Shown here one piece after another: positions 5,323 to 5,825 of a stretch of 5,825 bases of DNA. Origin of the DNA: an uncultured Clostridia bacterium (GTDB taxonomy: Bacteria > Bacillota > Clostridia > Oscillospirales > Ruminococcaceae); assembly GCA_947385505.1 (NCBI GenBank), contig CANDLP010000167.1:1-5825 (forward strand), read 5' to 3'. A program made the translations under genes and the position numbers. The notes beneath the pieces were generated by a model. That model did no database searches and was not told the origin of the DNA. It was given only the letters and a program-made list of their open reading frames with translations. The first letter of the stretch is position 1. Every line of letters starts with the position of its first letter.

Positions 5323-5340
5323 TTAAAAAGTACTTTTTAA
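5323..5340. promoter_or_regulatory. Perfect 18-bp palindrome between the TIR and SPFH genes
   Basis: TTAAAAAGTACTTTTTAA is completely self-complementary with no spacer. It sits in the 76-bp gap. TTGCCG (5314-5319) and TTAAAT (5337-5342), 17 bases apart, would make a weak promoter whose spacer contains the palindrome, so it could be an operator for the second gene. Low-complexity A/T content makes chance more likely than for the other palindromes here. Confidence 0.35.
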
Positions 5341-5372
5341 ATCCTTTTCCTTATGACACAAAAACTATGATC

Positions 5373-5376
5373 GAGG
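5373..5376 (+). promoter_or_regulatory. Ribosome binding site of the SPFH gene
   Basis: GAGG lies eight bases upstream of the ATG at 5385 and supports that start. Confidence 0.6.
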
Positions 5377-5384
5377 TACTGTAA

Positions 5385-5825
5385 ATGTCAAAATTTGTAA
5401 TAGAATGCCCCAAGTGCGGCAGCTATGCCGAGGGCAGAAAAGGTTTTTTTGCCAAAAAGAAAATCGAATGCGCCTGCGGTTATGTAATAGACGTGCGCAC
5501 CGAGAAAATGGCTACCCGTGAATGTCCTCACTGCAAAAATACGGTGGTTTACGATCAGACAAAAACAGATAAGGCGGTTTGCCCCGTTTGTCATGAGAAT
5601 CTTATGGTAAGAGACAGCTTGAATCTGAACCGGCTGGTGGAATTTAACTGCCCCTCATGCTCGTGCAAATTAAGCGTCGACGAACACGCGGAAAAATACA
5701 CATGCCCGGTCTGCGACGCCGAGATCAACGTACAAAAGCAGCTTGCCGCGGATAATATAAAGAAATCGGGTCTGGCAAGCCTTATCAAATACGAGGGCGG
5801 AAACGATGTATTCGTATGGAAGCAC
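5385..5825 (+). CDS. SPFH/band-7 domain ('virion core protein'-like) protein with three N-terminal zinc ribbons, truncated by the window end
   Basis: The first 147 residues are visible and the frame is open to the last base. Three treble-clef or ribbon-like zinc sites occur in tandem: C8/C11 with C29/C31, C47/C50 with C66/C69, and C89/C92 with C107/C110. After a short linker the sequence SGLASLIKYEGGNDVFVWKH (128-147) matches the start of the SPFH domain in the family often annotated as virion core protein and related to Bacillus subtilis YdjI. SPFH proteins of the stomatin/flotillin superfamily oligomerise on the cytoplasmic face of membranes and organise microdomains; YdjI works with a PspA-type membrane-stress protein. 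The gene follows the TIR gene by 76 bp in the same direction, without a terminator, so an operon is likely. The zinc ribbons shared with the TIR protein hint at a common way of binding a partner. The domain call rests on about 20 residues plus the ribbon context. Confidence 0.8.
   Translation, partial: MSKFVIECPKCGSYAEGRKGFFAKKKIECACGYVIDVRTEKMATRECPHCKNTVVYDQTKTDKAVCPVCHENLMVRDSLNLNRLVEFNCPSCSCKLSVDEHAEKYTCPVCDAEINVQKQLAADNIKKSGLASLIKYEGGNDVFVWKH

Noticed and set aside
1..5825. tRNA or rRNA genes
   Set aside because: I saw no GTTCRANYC-type T-arm with a matching acceptor stem and no rRNA signature sequences.

Overview
The window looks like a piece of chromosome from a gut-type member of the Clostridia, probably Oscillospiraceae/Ruminococcaceae-like. 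This is inferred from moderate-to-low GC, AGGAGG-type ribosome binding sites, an ECF-type sigma factor with a one-TM partner, and a zinc-ribbon TIR protein beside a zinc-ribbon SPFH protein. No marker in the window fixes the species.

Left part (1-2183): the 3' end of the ribosome-assembly GTPase gene engB/ysxC (+ strand) converges on, and overlaps by 17 bp, a two-gene minus-strand operon. That operon encodes an ECF-like sigma-70 factor (1614-2183) and, translationally coupled through an ATGA overlap, a 418-residue single-pass membrane protein (361-1617) that is probably its regulator. A candidate ECF-type promoter (TGTAAC, 16 bp, CGCT) lies upstream of the sigma gene and suggests autoregulation.

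Middle part (2184-3182): about 1 kb with no convincing protein gene but dense in symmetry. It holds a 6-bp stem in the sigma leader, a perfect 29-bp operator-like palindrome, an imperfect long inverted repeat containing two smaller palindromes (possibly an interspersed element or RNA), a rho-independent terminator on the + strand, and then a run of successive stem-loops. Two of these share the same 18-bp stem, 12-nt loop, 18-bp stem layout. The last is a 74-bp nested inverted repeat just upstream of a good extended -10 promoter.

Right part (3183-5825): the promoter drives a gene for a zinc ribbon - TPR-like - TIR - TPR-like protein that stops at 4460. The sequence continues without a gap in the -1 frame as a charged coiled coil and four membrane helices to 5308. 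This points to a single membrane-anchored TIR protein of about 708 residues broken by a one-base frameshift near 4430 (real mutation, phase variation or sequencing error). Next, 76 bp downstream and probably in the same operon, is the start of an SPFH/band-7 'virion core'-type protein (5385 to the window end) with three N-terminal zinc ribbons. A membrane TIR protein beside an SPFH scaffold protein, both carrying zinc ribbons, suggests a membrane-associated stress or defence module. That functional reading is inference.
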